Positions 15,163 through 23,816 of a DNA stretch of 40,439 nt are shown piece by piece. Position 1 is the first letter of the stretch, and each line of letters starts with the position of its first letter. The notes beneath the pieces are model-generated. The model was given only the letters and a program-made list of their open reading frames with translations. It made no database searches and was not told the DNA's origin. Origin of the DNA: Thermofilum sp. (GTDB lineage Archaea; Thermoproteota; Thermoprotei; Thermofilales; Thermofilaceae); contig JAGDWA010000126.1 in the NCBI GenBank assembly GCA_023269735.1, positions 1-40,439 of the forward strand, read 5' to 3'. The position numbers were made by a program, and so were the translations under genes.

Positions 15163-17340
15163 ATGGGTCGGGAAGTTGGCCAGCTCTCGCCGAAGGCTCT
15201 GGCGATTCGCGCGCTCGCTGAGTTCCTAGACATCGTATCGAGCCCCTCGTTCATCGCGGCGGCTACAGTGGCCTCCAGCGTGGTGGTAGCGCTGCTCCTC
15301 AGGCTAGCTCCGATGAGGTGGGGGATCTACCTGAACGAGTTCGACCCCTTCTACGAGTACTACCTGGCGAAGACCCTGCTGGAGAAGGGCAACGGCAACC
15401 TGATCGGGGGCATCGCATGGTGGTTCAGCTGGTGGTTCAACAGGGGGGAGGTGGACAAGCTCTTCTGGGCTCCCCACGGGAGGGACCTGAGGGCGAGCAG
15501 CCAGCTGGGGGCCCCCCTCTTCTCAGCGGCCGCGTACGAGCTCCTGCGCCTCTTCGGCTTCAACGCCAGGCTGTACGTCGTCCACGCCTTCGTGCCGGCG
15601 GTGGGCGCGGCCAGCGCCAGCCTCTTCGCCTACCTGCTGGCAAAGGAGGTCTGGGATTCCAGCGCAGGAGTGCTAGCGTCGGTATTCCTAGCCTGCAGCT
15701 GGCCCTTCATCTACAGGACCAACCTGGGGGCCAAGCACGAGGGGCTTGCCATACCCTTCGCCTTAGCGTCCATCACGCTTCTGGTTCAGGCGGCGCGGAG
15801 GGGCTCGATGCTCCGTGGCGCGCTGGCGGGGCTAGTGATGGGCCTCGTGGTGCTCTCATGGGGGGGCTTCCTGTACTTCTGGAACCTCATCCCCCTGGCT
15901 GTCATGCTGTGGCTGCTGCTGAACCCTAGAGCGACTAACGTGGCCCGTGCCTTCCTGCCCTTCATCGCGGTGGTGGACGCCTTCATAGCGGCCATGCCGC
16001 GCTTCGGGCCCCGCTACGCATTCGCGTCGTCCGCAGCGGTGGTGCCGTGGCTGGCGACGGGTGCCTCCGCCCTGGTGCTGCTCCACAGGATGCCGGGGGC
16101 AGCGCCCAACGTGCGCCTTACCGCGAGGCGCGTCGTCGTCCTGGTGGTAGCGGCCGCGGCGCTGCTCGCGGCCGCTTGGTGGACGAGGCTACTGGCCGCC
16201 CTGCCGGGGAGGATCCTAGCGGTCATCCTGCCGGTGCTCAGGGAGGTGGGGGTGACGACGGTCGCTGAGCACGCGGTTCCGACGTGGAGCTCAGTCTTCA
16301 GGGATTACGGCTTCCTCGTACCCTTCTCGGCGGTGGGAGCGCTCCTCAGCGGGCTCAGGTACAGGAAGAGGTTCGAAGACCTGCTCATGCTAGTGTTCTG
16401 GGCATCAGCGGCTTACGCCGTCGCCTCGATGGCTAGGCTCACGCTGCTGTTCTCCCCCGCTGTAGCGCTGTTGGCAGGCTACGCCGTCAGCGAGCTCGCA
16501 GGGGGGCTCGCCCCCCTCGCGGAGGAGAAAGCTAGGGCCAGGAGGGCTCAGCAGCCCAGCGAGCTCCCCGCGATCGCCGTAGCGGTGGTGCTAGCGCTGC
16601 CGCTCACGGCCGTAGCCAACGTGAGCGCGATCTCGGCGACCCACCAGCCAGCGCTGATACTCTCCTCCTCCGTCCCGGTGCTGGACTACAACTACGAGTA
16701 CACGGACTGGCTGTCAGCGCTCGAGTGGATAAAGGCGAACGTCCCGCAGAACGCGGTGATAGCGACCTGGTGGGACTACGGCTACTGGATCTCCGTGAAC
16801 ACTGGAAGGAACACGACGTGCGACAACGCCACGATAGATTCCAACCAGATACGGAAGATCGCGACCGCCTTCCTGTCCAGCGAGGAGGTGGCGCTGCGCA
16901 TCTTTAAGGAGCTCGACGTCTCCTACGTCGTGGTCTTCGAGCCCTTCCTGAAGGCCCAGCTCCCGGGGGTCGGCTACGTTTACTTCTCCCCCGCTTACGG
17001 GGGGCTAGGCGGGGATCTGGCGAAGAGCTACCAGATGGCGCGCTGGATCGGGGCCGACCCAAACAAGTACGTCAGCGTGGGTTACATCGACAGCTTCCCC
17101 GTGCTAGTGCCGGCCGATACCCCCGAGGCCAGGAACGCCACTCTCTACCACCTGCTCTTCGTGAAGACCCCGAGCAGGCAGCTCTTCGTGTTCGAGAAGC
17201 TGCCCTTCTACGGCATGACCGTAGCCAACTACAGAGGGCCCAGCCCCGAGATACCGCCGCCGCGCTACTTCAAGCTTGTGTACGCGTCGCAGCCGAATGA
17301 GTGGGTCCTCGTGTTCAAGGTGGAGTACCCCGAGAGCTAG
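15163..17340 (+). CDS. aglB: Oligosaccharyltransferase, STT3/AglB
   Basis: WWDYGYWISVNTGRNTTCDNATIDSNQI catalytic motif; about 10+ hydrophobic N-terminal segments; ATG 15163. Confidence 0.95.
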   Translation: MGREVGQLSPKALAIRALAEFLDIVSSPSFIAAATVASSVVVALLLRLAPMRWGIYLNEFDPFYEYYLAKTLLEKGNGNLIGGIAWWFSWWFNRGEVDKLFWAPHGRDLRASSQLGAPLFSAAAYELLRLFGFNARLYVVHAFVPAVGAASASLFAYLLAKEVWDSSAGVLASVFLACSWPFIYRTNLGAKHEGLAIPFALASITLLVQAARRGSMLRGALAGLVMGLVVLSWGGFLYFWNLIPLAVMLWLLLNPRATNVARAFLPFIAVVDAFIAAMPRFGPRYAFASSAAVVPWLATGASALVLLHRMPGAAPNVRLTARRVVVLVVAAAALLAAAWWTRLLAALPGRILAVILPVLREVGVTTVAEHAVPTWSSVFRDYGFLVPFSAVGALLSGLRYRKRFEDLLMLVFWASAAYAVASMARLTLLFSPAVALLAGYAVSELAGGLAPLAEEKARARRAQQPSELPAIAVAVVLALPLTAVANVSAISATHQPALILSSSVPVLDYNYEYTDWLSALEWIKANVPQNAVIATWWDYGYWISVNTGRNTTCDNATIDSNQIRKIATAFLSSEEVALRIFKELDVSYVVVFEPFLKAQLPGVGYVYFSPAYGGLGGDLAKSYQMARWIGADPNKYVSVGYIDSFPVLVPADTPEARNATLYHLLFVKTPSRQLFVFEKLPFYGMTVANYRGPSPEIPPPRYFKLVYASQPNEWVLVFKVEYPES

Positions 17341-17506
17341 CTCCGCACCTTTTCAGCATCCTTCGGTACTTGCCGTACTTGTCCTCGGGCGAGAACCTGG
17401 GCGGGTGAGGCACCCGCACGGGTCCACCGCACCGGGGGCAGCTTTGCTTGTTAAGCGTGTAGGCGCCGCAGAGTGTGCACTTCCTGAGCAGCCAGCGCGA
17501 AACCAT
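17315..17506 (-). CDS. nop10: H/ACA RNP protein Nop10
   Basis: LLRKCTLCGAYTLNKQSCPRCGGPVRVPHPPRFSPEDKYGKYRRMLK. Confidence 0.95.
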   Translation of the reverse strand: MVSRWLLRKCTLCGAYTLNKQSCPRCGGPVRVPHPPRFSPEDKYGKYRRMLKRCGASSRGTPP

Positions 17507-17507
17507 C

Positions 17508-18305
17508 TCACTCCGCCTTTAGCCGCTCGAAGGAGGCCTGGCAGCCCAGCTCGCCGGCCCTCGATAGTATCGCCTTGGCGACCTCGCTGGCGAAAGCCTC
17601 GGCCAGCCTCGGGTCGTACGACTCGACATCGAGCTTGTACCTGGGCGAGCCAACGACGTAGAAGCGGGCGCTGATGCGGGGGAAGCGATCCTTCACCTCG
17701 CGCCACGAGGCCAGGATCGCCCGCAGCTTCTCCACGCCGTCGCCGTGGGTGCAGCTCACCTGGAAGAGCAGGCTGATCTTAACCTTCGGGATCCTAACGT
17801 AGCTTTTCGCCAGTTCGTAGAACGTAGAGAGCCACGGCTCGTTGATTCCGGCCTTCGCTAGGGCCGCTTCACCAGCCCTTACGGCCTCCTCGAAGCCGGA
17901 GAGCATGTCGCCGTAGACGCTCTCCAGCTTGAGCGCCTCCTCCAGGCCCTCCTCGAAGTCCCTGTTGAGCTTGCTGGCCGCCATCTCGATGAGTTTCATC
18001 GCCCTCTGGAACCTCCTCCACTCCAGCATCTTGCTCCTCCTCTCCGAGTCTGTGACGCGCTTCAGCGACACGTCGATGAGCGCGCGCCTGGGATCCACTC
18101 GGATCACTTTGAAGACCCTCTTCTGGCCCACCTTCAGTACCTCCCTGATGCTTTTGAACCAGGAGTGCGACACCTCGTTCAGGGGGACGTAGGCCTCCAG
18201 CCCGCCGTACTCGTCCAGCCTGACGAACGCCCCGTGCTCCTCGATTCTGACTACCGTGCCCACAACGAGCTCGTGGAGGTGCGGCAGCCTCCTGCGCTCA
18301 GGCAC
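17508..18305 (-). CDS. Translation initiation factor aIF2 subunit alpha
   Basis: S1 domain ([48 protein letters not shown]) plus eIF2alpha C-terminal region. Confidence 0.95.
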   Translation of the reverse strand: MPERRRLPHLHELVVGTVVRIEEHGAFVRLDEYGGLEAYVPLNEVSHSWFKSIREVLKVGQKRVFKVIRVDPRRALIDVSLKRVTDSERRSKMLEWRRFQRAMKLIEMAASKLNRDFEEGLEEALKLESVYGDMLSGFEEAVRAGEAALAKAGINEPWLSTFYELAKSYVRIPKVKISLLFQVSCTHGDGVEKLRAILASWREVKDRFPRISARFYVVGSPRYKLDVESYDPRLAEAFASEVAKAILSRAGELGCQASFERLKAE

Positions 18306-18540
18306 GGCCCACCCCCAGCTCGTACTTCGCCCACTTGCCCTCGTCGAGCACCTTGACTATCTGGCCGTTTATCACCGCTTTGCCGCCCGTGGGTCTGGTG
18401 AGCTGACGCCCGCAGATCCTGCAGGTTACCGCGAGCGTCGAGTGGCTGAAGACCACCTGCTCGTTCCCGCAGTCCGGGCACCTCACCACCAGGAACCTGC
18501 TCCTCGGCACTGGGATCAGGACTTTGCTGAACCTGGGCAT
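18298..18540 (-). CDS. rps27e: Ribosomal protein eS27
   Basis: [40 protein letters not shown]. Confidence 0.95.
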   Translation of the reverse strand: MPRFSKVLIPVPRSRFLVVRCPDCGNEQVVFSHSTLAVTCRICGRQLTRPTGGKAVINGQIVKVLDEGKWAKYELGVGRA

Positions 18541-18543
18541 CGC

Positions 18544-18828
18544 TCACACCCTCTCGACTATCTCCAGCTTCTTCATCCTGCCCAGGCTCCTGTGGAGCAC
18601 GTAACCGCAGGCTGTGCACTTCAGCTTTACGACCTGCCTCTCAGTGGTCTTGGCGAACTCCTTCTGCTCCGGCTTCCTCTTGGAGCCGTAACCCCTCATC
18701 TTCCTCAGGTACCTGCGCTGTCCCTGCGCCAGCGTCCTCCTCCTCCCCGCCTTGTAGAGCACTGCCTGGTGCACGGTGTGGGCCCTGCAGCGCGGGCAGT
18801 AGGTCCTAACCTCCTTGGGGAACCTCAT
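18544..18828 (-). CDS. rpl44e: Ribosomal protein eL42 (L44e)
   Basis: MRFPKEVRTYCPRCRAHTVHQAVLYKAGRRRTLAQGQRRYLRKMRGYGSKRKPE. Confidence 0.95.
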   Translation of the reverse strand: MRFPKEVRTYCPRCRAHTVHQAVLYKAGRRRTLAQGQRRYLRKMRGYGSKRKPEQKEFAKTTERQVVKLKCTACGYVLHRSLGRMKKLEIVERV

Positions 18829-19441
18829 CGCCGCCCTCAGCGGCTGTGCCCTCACCCTTTAAAGTGTTTACCCCGGATCCAACCGCGATGCTCGCCACCA
18901 CGTCGGCTGCCCCCAGCCGCTCCAGCTCCCTGGCGTCCCTAAGGGGGATCACTGCGAGGTCCCCCGGGGCGAAGGGGCCCAGCAGCTTCCCGTCGGAGAG
19001 GATGAGCCTGGCGTGACTCTTCTTGAACAGGGCGAGCGCCGAGAGCGTGCCGGCGCGTCTGCGCGCCGCAGCAGGCTCTGCCCTCGCCGGAGGCTCACTG
19101 GTGCTCGCACCAGCCTCACTGGCGATGCGCTCCATGGCGGATAGAACGGCGTTTAAGATCGAAGCCTCCTGCCTCGGCAGGCTCACGGCGGGCAAACTCC
19201 CCTTGAGCCAGACGTGGTAGAGCCCCTTCACCAGCCTGAGCAGGAAGAGCTTCTTCAGGGTCTCCCTGGCGAGCTCGATGGACGCGAGCACCGCCTCGTT
19301 CTCCGCCCCTTCCGCTCGCGCGCTGACCTCGGCCAGCCGAGCGCTGACGGTGTCGTAGAAGTCGCCCTCCAGGTTCAGCAGTTCCATCGACTCGAGCTCC
19401 CTCTTCAGGGTGCTCTGGAGCTCGGCGAGAAGCTCCCTCAT
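18806..19441 (-). CDS. GINS complex subunit (Gins15/51-like)
   Basis: Position next to priS; C-terminal SHARLILSDGKLLGPFAPGDLAVIPLRDARELERLGAADVV B-domain-like. Confidence 0.8.
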   Translation of the reverse strand: MRELLAELQSTLKRELESMELLNLEGDFYDTVSARLAEVSARAEGAENEAVLASIELARETLKKLFLLRLVKGLYHVWLKGSLPAVSLPRQEASILNAVLSAMERIASEAGASTSEPPARAEPAAARRRAGTLSALALFKKSHARLILSDGKLLGPFAPGDLAVIPLRDARELERLGAADVVASIAVGSGVNTLKGEGTAAEGGDEVPQGG

Positions 19442-19483
19442 CGCCGCATCGGGCGCTCGCGGGCTATATCTCGCTTTCTTGCA

Positions 19484-20608
19484 TCACTTCAGTTCGAACT
19501 TCGACAGCTTCGCGCCGTTGAGGAGCAAGTAGAGGGCTGCGTAGAGCGGCAGAACCCTGGTGGAGTACCCTACCTCCAAGTCCAGGATCCTCCTCGGCGG
19601 CTCCCCCTCGAACTCGACGACAGCTTCACCCCTGATGAACACCTTGACCTTGTCCAGTACGGACCCGCCCTCTAGGTCCTGCACTGACAGGCGGGCGACC
19701 CTGAGCCCGCTCTTACCGTGGAGGCTGCCCGGCAGGCGTATCAACCGCCTCGTATCGATCGTAACCCTCTCGTCCACCGCGACGGCCTCCCGCTTGACGC
19801 ACTCCCTCAGCAGGTCCTCCCACTCCCTCTTGCTCAGGGTGGGGTTCTCGACGCCAGCCTTCACGATCGCCCAGCGGGCGCACCTCCCGTACCAGCCGTA
19901 CGTCTCTGCGCGCAGCCTGTAGCCGCCCCTGGCCTTTACGAGCATGTAGTCCGGCTCGAGCCCAACCCCCCTGATGTAGTCCACTATCTCGCGCCTCGCG
20001 TCCTGGTTCAGCTCCCTGACGGCGGGCGCCTCCACGTGGACGTGGAACCCCCTGTGGCCCGAGAACGTCACGAGCATCTCGTCGCCAGAGAGCCCGAAGT
20101 CACTCTCGAGGAGCTCGATGAGCCTCAGCACTTCGTCGCTAGCGACGCTGAGGCAGGTCTCGCACACCCACGCGTGCCTCTCGATGCTCTCGCTGCCGCA
20201 GCGGGGGCACGCGAGGGGGGCCCCCCAGCCGCTCGCGCCGCAGCTCTTGCATACCCACCTGTCGTGGAGTTCCTTGCAGGGGGTTTCCACGTGGTCTATG
20301 TCGATATCGAAGACCAGGTCGCTGCCCTCCCAGCCCTTCTCGTCCATGTTCTTAGCCGCGGGATCGCGGTAGTACGCAGTCGAGTAGAAGGCGTGCCGAG
20401 GAGCCCTTTCGGCCAGGTGCGCGAGGAGCTGTACCGTGCTGCCGAAGGCGATGTGCCGGTGCATCCCCTCCTCCCCAAAGTACGAGAAGGCAAACTCCCT
20501 CCTGCTGAGCTCCGTGACGTTCACCTCGTCGGCTTTCAGGCTCCTGTAATAGCTCCTGAAGAGCCGGAGCGCCACTTCACTGCTGGGCGGCCTGCCCACC
20601 CTGCGCAC
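19484..20608 (-). CDS. priS: DNA primase small subunit PriS
   Basis: DLVFDIDIDHV catalytic aspartates, FSGHRGFHVHVEA. Start may be GTG 20578 rather than 20608. Confidence 0.95.
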   Translation of the reverse strand: MRRVGRPPSSEVALRLFRSYYRSLKADEVNVTELSRREFAFSYFGEEGMHRHIAFGSTVQLLAHLAERAPRHAFYSTAYYRDPAAKNMDEKGWEGSDLVFDIDIDHVETPCKELHDRWVCKSCGASGWGAPLACPRCGSESIERHAWVCETCLSVASDEVLRLIELLESDFGLSGDEMLVTFSGHRGFHVHVEAPAVRELNQDARREIVDYIRGVGLEPDYMLVKARGGYRLRAETYGWYGRCARWAIVKAGVENPTLSKREWEDLLRECVKREAVAVDERVTIDTRRLIRLPGSLHGKSGLRVARLSVQDLEGGSVLDKVKVFIRGEAVVEFEGEPPRRILDLEVGYSTRVLPLYAALYLLLNGAKLSKFELK

Positions 20609-21635
20609 CCCGCCGAGCTGACCGCCAGTAGTACTGGAGCGGGTGCTTCACCCCGCACTCAGCCACGCATAGGCCCAGGGTCCTCATGTTGTCGCACTTG
20701 TAGGGCGAGTAACGCTTACCGGAGCCCCTCATGCCAGCGATGTGCTCGACCTGGTAGCGCGCTACCCTCTCGTTGAAGTCGGGGGCCGACTTGAACACCT
20801 CCAGGACCTCGTCGACCGACATGCCCACGTTCAGCAGGAACGCCGCCAGCGCGAACCTAGCGCTGTGCGGTATGTTCTTTCCGGCCTTCAGGTCGTCGAT
20901 GATCGCCCTTATGCAGGGCGGGAACTCTCCGCCTCGCGGCGCCTCCGAAGCCCACGCCTCCCTGATCTCCCTGAGCTTGATGCTCCACTTCCTGCTGATG
21001 ACCTCCGCCAGCGAGTAGATGGCGTCCGGTATCCTGACACCGTCTACCCGCAGCCCCTCCACCCTCTCCTCCACGGCCTTCTTCAGCGCCTCCTCGCCCA
21101 GCCGGACTGCCTCAACCTTGCTGGCCAGGACCCAGCCGGCCTCAACGAGCCTGTGGGCGAGCTTCCATTGGCCCCTCCTCTCGGGGATGTTCTCGATATA
21201 ATCGAATACGTTTATGGCAAACGTGTAGCCAGAAGGCGCGGCACCCAGCAGCTTGACCCGTAGCCCCAGCTGGGAGAGCACGTAGGCTACCTTAGAGTTG
21301 TCTTCGCTGAGCAGGAGCCGGAAAACCCTCTTCGAAAACGCTACCGAAAACCTTCTGATGAGCATCTTGTCAGAGATGATCTTCAGTATGAGCAGTGAGA
21401 CCAAGTACGCTAGCGCCTCTTCGTCACAGTCCTCTGAGGGCGGGGGAAGCTCGAGGGAGTCGATAGCGGCTTCCAAGTACTTTGCAGCCCGCTCGACCAC
21501 GCTGCGGAGCAGGGGCGCCGCTATGTCCTCGATGGTCAGCCCTAGGTACCTCACCCTCTCCAAGGCCTCGGGGAGGAACGGGTACTTCCTGACGTCCTCT
21601 GCGCTCAAAACGACGTGGAGCTTGTCAACCGCCAT
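20577..21635 (-). CDS. priL: DNA primase large subunit PriL
   Basis: FPPCIRAIIDDLKAGKNIPHSARFALAAFLLNVG, YSPYKCDNMRTLGLCV Fe-S motif. Confidence 0.95.
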   Translation of the reverse strand: MAVDKLHVVLSAEDVRKYPFLPEALERVRYLGLTIEDIAAPLLRSVVERAAKYLEAAIDSLELPPPSEDCDEEALAYLVSLLILKIISDKMLIRRFSVAFSKRVFRLLLSEDNSKVAYVLSQLGLRVKLLGAAPSGYTFAINVFDYIENIPERRGQWKLAHRLVEAGWVLASKVEAVRLGEEALKKAVEERVEGLRVDGVRIPDAIYSLAEVISRKWSIKLREIREAWASEAPRGGEFPPCIRAIIDDLKAGKNIPHSARFALAAFLLNVGMSVDEVLEVFKSAPDFNERVARYQVEHIAGMRGSGKRYSPYKCDNMRTLGLCVAECGVKHPLQYYWRSARRGAQGGQAAQQ

Positions 21636-22388
21636 CTAGGACTCCAGCCTAGGCGCCAGGTAGAACTTGAGAACTCCTCCGCCCGCTATGTCGAAGGTGA
21701 GGCACAGCGGCTTGTTGGTCGAGAACTCGATCGTTACCAGGTCGCTGAGTCGGTAGGCCTTGCCAATTATCTCCTCCAGGTACGTGAGACTGTAGCTGGA
21801 CTGTGCCGGCTGCCTCACCTCGTACTCTATCAGCGAGCCCTTCTCGAGCGAGAAGATGGCCTCCCACTCCCCCTTGTCGCTGCGGGCTTGCAACTTGAGC
21901 TCTTTCTCATCGCCGATCATCTTCACGCTGTCGCTGATCAGAGCGGCCTCCTTCAGGGCGTCGCGCAGGCTGTCCGAGACCATCTTGGCCATCACGTCGA
22001 AGGTCACCTTGGGCACTGGGAGCTCCTCGCCCACGATGTCCAGGATCGGCAGGGAGAACGTCCTCTCCGCCTTGCCAGCCAGCGTGACCCTCAGCCTCCC
22101 CCCCTCGACGGTGCAGATTATCTTGTCCTGAGCCTTGGCCCTCTTCAGTATCTTGTCGAAATCGTCGAAGTTCACGCCGATCTTCACCTGCTCCTCCTCG
22201 ATCTCGTACGCTCCAAAGCTCTCCCTGGGGAGGTAGAGGTCGACCATCGCGATGCGGGAGGGGTCGAGCGCCCTCAGCCTGAGACCCTCGCCGTCGGCCA
22301 CGAAGCTGGCCTCCTCGATTATCTCCTTCAAGCTCTCTATCAGGTACCTCCAGTCCCGAGCGTCCGGGAACTCGAAGCGGAGCGACAT
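21636..22388 (-). CDS. pcn: DNA polymerase sliding clamp (PCNA); start ATG 22386-22388
   Basis: EEASFVADGEGLRLRALDPSRIAMVDLYLP, C-terminal FYLAPRLES. Confidence 0.96.
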   Translation of the reverse strand: MSLRFEFPDARDWRYLIESLKEIIEEASFVADGEGLRLRALDPSRIAMVDLYLPRESFGAYEIEEEQVKIGVNFDDFDKILKRAKAQDKIICTVEGGRLRVTLAGKAERTFSLPILDIVGEELPVPKVTFDVMAKMVSDSLRDALKEAALISDSVKMIGDEKELKLQARSDKGEWEAIFSLEKGSLIEYEVRQPAQSSYSLTYLEEIIGKAYRLSDLVTIEFSTNKPLCLTFDIAGGGVLKFYLAPRLES

Positions 22389-22440
22389 ACCAACCCTAGG
22401 AGGGCGCGGAGCTGTTATATTTGTACCGCTCGCTGCCTCC

Positions 22441-22776
22441 TCACTGGTACTCGCGCCACGTATGCCCACACTTGGTGCACCTGAAGAAGCGCGTCGCCGG
22501 CTCGTCGCCCGCCCTGGTCTGGACCTCCCAGTAGTAAGCTTCGAGGTGCCCGCAGCGCGGGCACTCAACTCGAGCCTTGGGCAGCGTTTCCACCACTACT
22601 TCGCGGTCAATGACGATGAGGGCGTCCTCCTGCTCGTGCCTCCTTCGCCTCGTCAGCCTGTAGGCCAGCGGGTTGCTGAGGTCCTTCTCGTAGCCGCACT
22701 TGGGGCAGGACAGCACCGCGTGCCCGTCCCTCCTCCTCGGGAGCATCAGCGTGCCGCATCTCGGGCAGTACTCCAC
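22441..22776 (-). CDS. tfs: Transcription factor S (TFS)
   Basis: EYCPRCGTLMLP, CPRCGHLEAYYWEVQTRAGDEPATRFFRCTKCGHTWREYQ. Confidence 0.95.
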   Translation of the reverse strand: MEYCPRCGTLMLPRRRDGHAVLSCPKCGYEKDLSNPLAYRLTRRRRHEQEDALIVIDREVVVETLPKARVECPRCGHLEAYYWEVQTRAGDEPATRFFRCTKCGHTWREYQ

Positions 22777-22882
22777 CCCATGACCCCCCTGGAGGGGCTC
22801 CGCCCCCTCGCCAGGCTTAATTTATGCCTTCCCCGCCGGATGCGGCGGCAGCGATAAAACCCCTGCGGCGCGCCCCCTGGCG

Positions 22883-23302
22883 ATGGTGAGCTCGCTAGAG
22901 TACGAGAGCTTGCTGGAGCGCGCCTTCAAGCTCCTGCCGTCGAGGGGGGTGAGGAGGGAGAGGCTCGAGGTGGAGGAGCCGGAGGTCGTCGTGTCCGGCA
23001 AGAGGACGTTCATCATGAACTTCAAGCGCATATGCGACACGCTCAACAGGGATCCGCGCCTCGTGCTCAGGTTCCTGCTGAAGGAGCTGGGGGCCTCAGG
23101 AAACGTGGAGGGCGACGTCGCAGTGGTGTACAGCGTGACCACGCCCAAGATGGTCGCCTCCCTGATAAACGTCTTCGTGAGGGACTACGTCCGCTGCCCC
23201 GTGTGCGGGAGCCCTGACACGATCCTGAAGAGGGAGGAGCGCAAGCTGATGGTGCTCAGATGCCTGGCGTGCGGCGCGGTAAGCCCCGTCAAGCCTTTCT
23301 AG
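22883..23302 (+). CDS. Translation initiation factor aIF2 subunit beta
   Basis: NFKRICDTLNRDPRLVLRFLLKELG, YVRCPVCGSPDTILKREERKLMVLRCLACGAVSPV. Confidence 0.96.
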   Translation: MVSSLEYESLLERAFKLLPSRGVRRERLEVEEPEVVVSGKRTFIMNFKRICDTLNRDPRLVLRFLLKELGASGNVEGDVAVVYSVTTPKMVASLINVFVRDYVRCPVCGSPDTILKREERKLMVLRCLACGAVSPVKPF

Positions 23303-23467
23303 CCGCTTGCACGCCCCGTTGCAGGATGTGCCCGGCGGGGAGGCCGGGTCGAGCGTTTTCAAGCTCCACCTAGTCTGCAACCACGCCGTCGCCTGGGGGC
23401 GCGATTTGCGCGGGGCGGAGAGGCGGCGGAGTAAAGCTTTAACGTTGGTGCCGCGCGTGAGCCCACA

Positions 23468-23764
23468 ATGAACGGGGAGGGCGCCGGCATGATCTCCAAG
23501 GCCGCGTGGCTTCTGCAGGAGGGGCGCGTCGTGAGGATCAGCGACGTCATGTACTACGTGAAGGGGAGGAAGAACCGGCACATAGTTAGGGTGGAGGGCG
23601 ACAAGCTGACCTGCACGTGCCCTGGGTTCAAGGAACGCGGCGTCTGCTCCCACGTCATAGCCGTTTCGACGCTGATCAAGCTGGAGGGCCGCAGGGAACT
23701 GCTCGACGAGCTGCTACGGGCTAGGATCGAGAGGGAGCTCAGGGCTTACATGAAGAGAGCGTAG
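23468..23764 (+). CDS. SWIM zinc-finger protein
   Basis: [24 protein letters not shown] (CxC...CxH). Confidence 0.8.
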   Translation: MNGEGAGMISKAAWLLQEGRVVRISDVMYYVKGRKNRHIVRVEGDKLTCTCPGFKERGVCSHVIAVSTLIKLEGRRELLDELLRARIERELRAYMKRA

Positions 23765-23816
23765 CGGGGGGTGCAAAAGCTCTATAAGCGCTGCCCTTCT
23801 CCCCACCCCGACAGCT

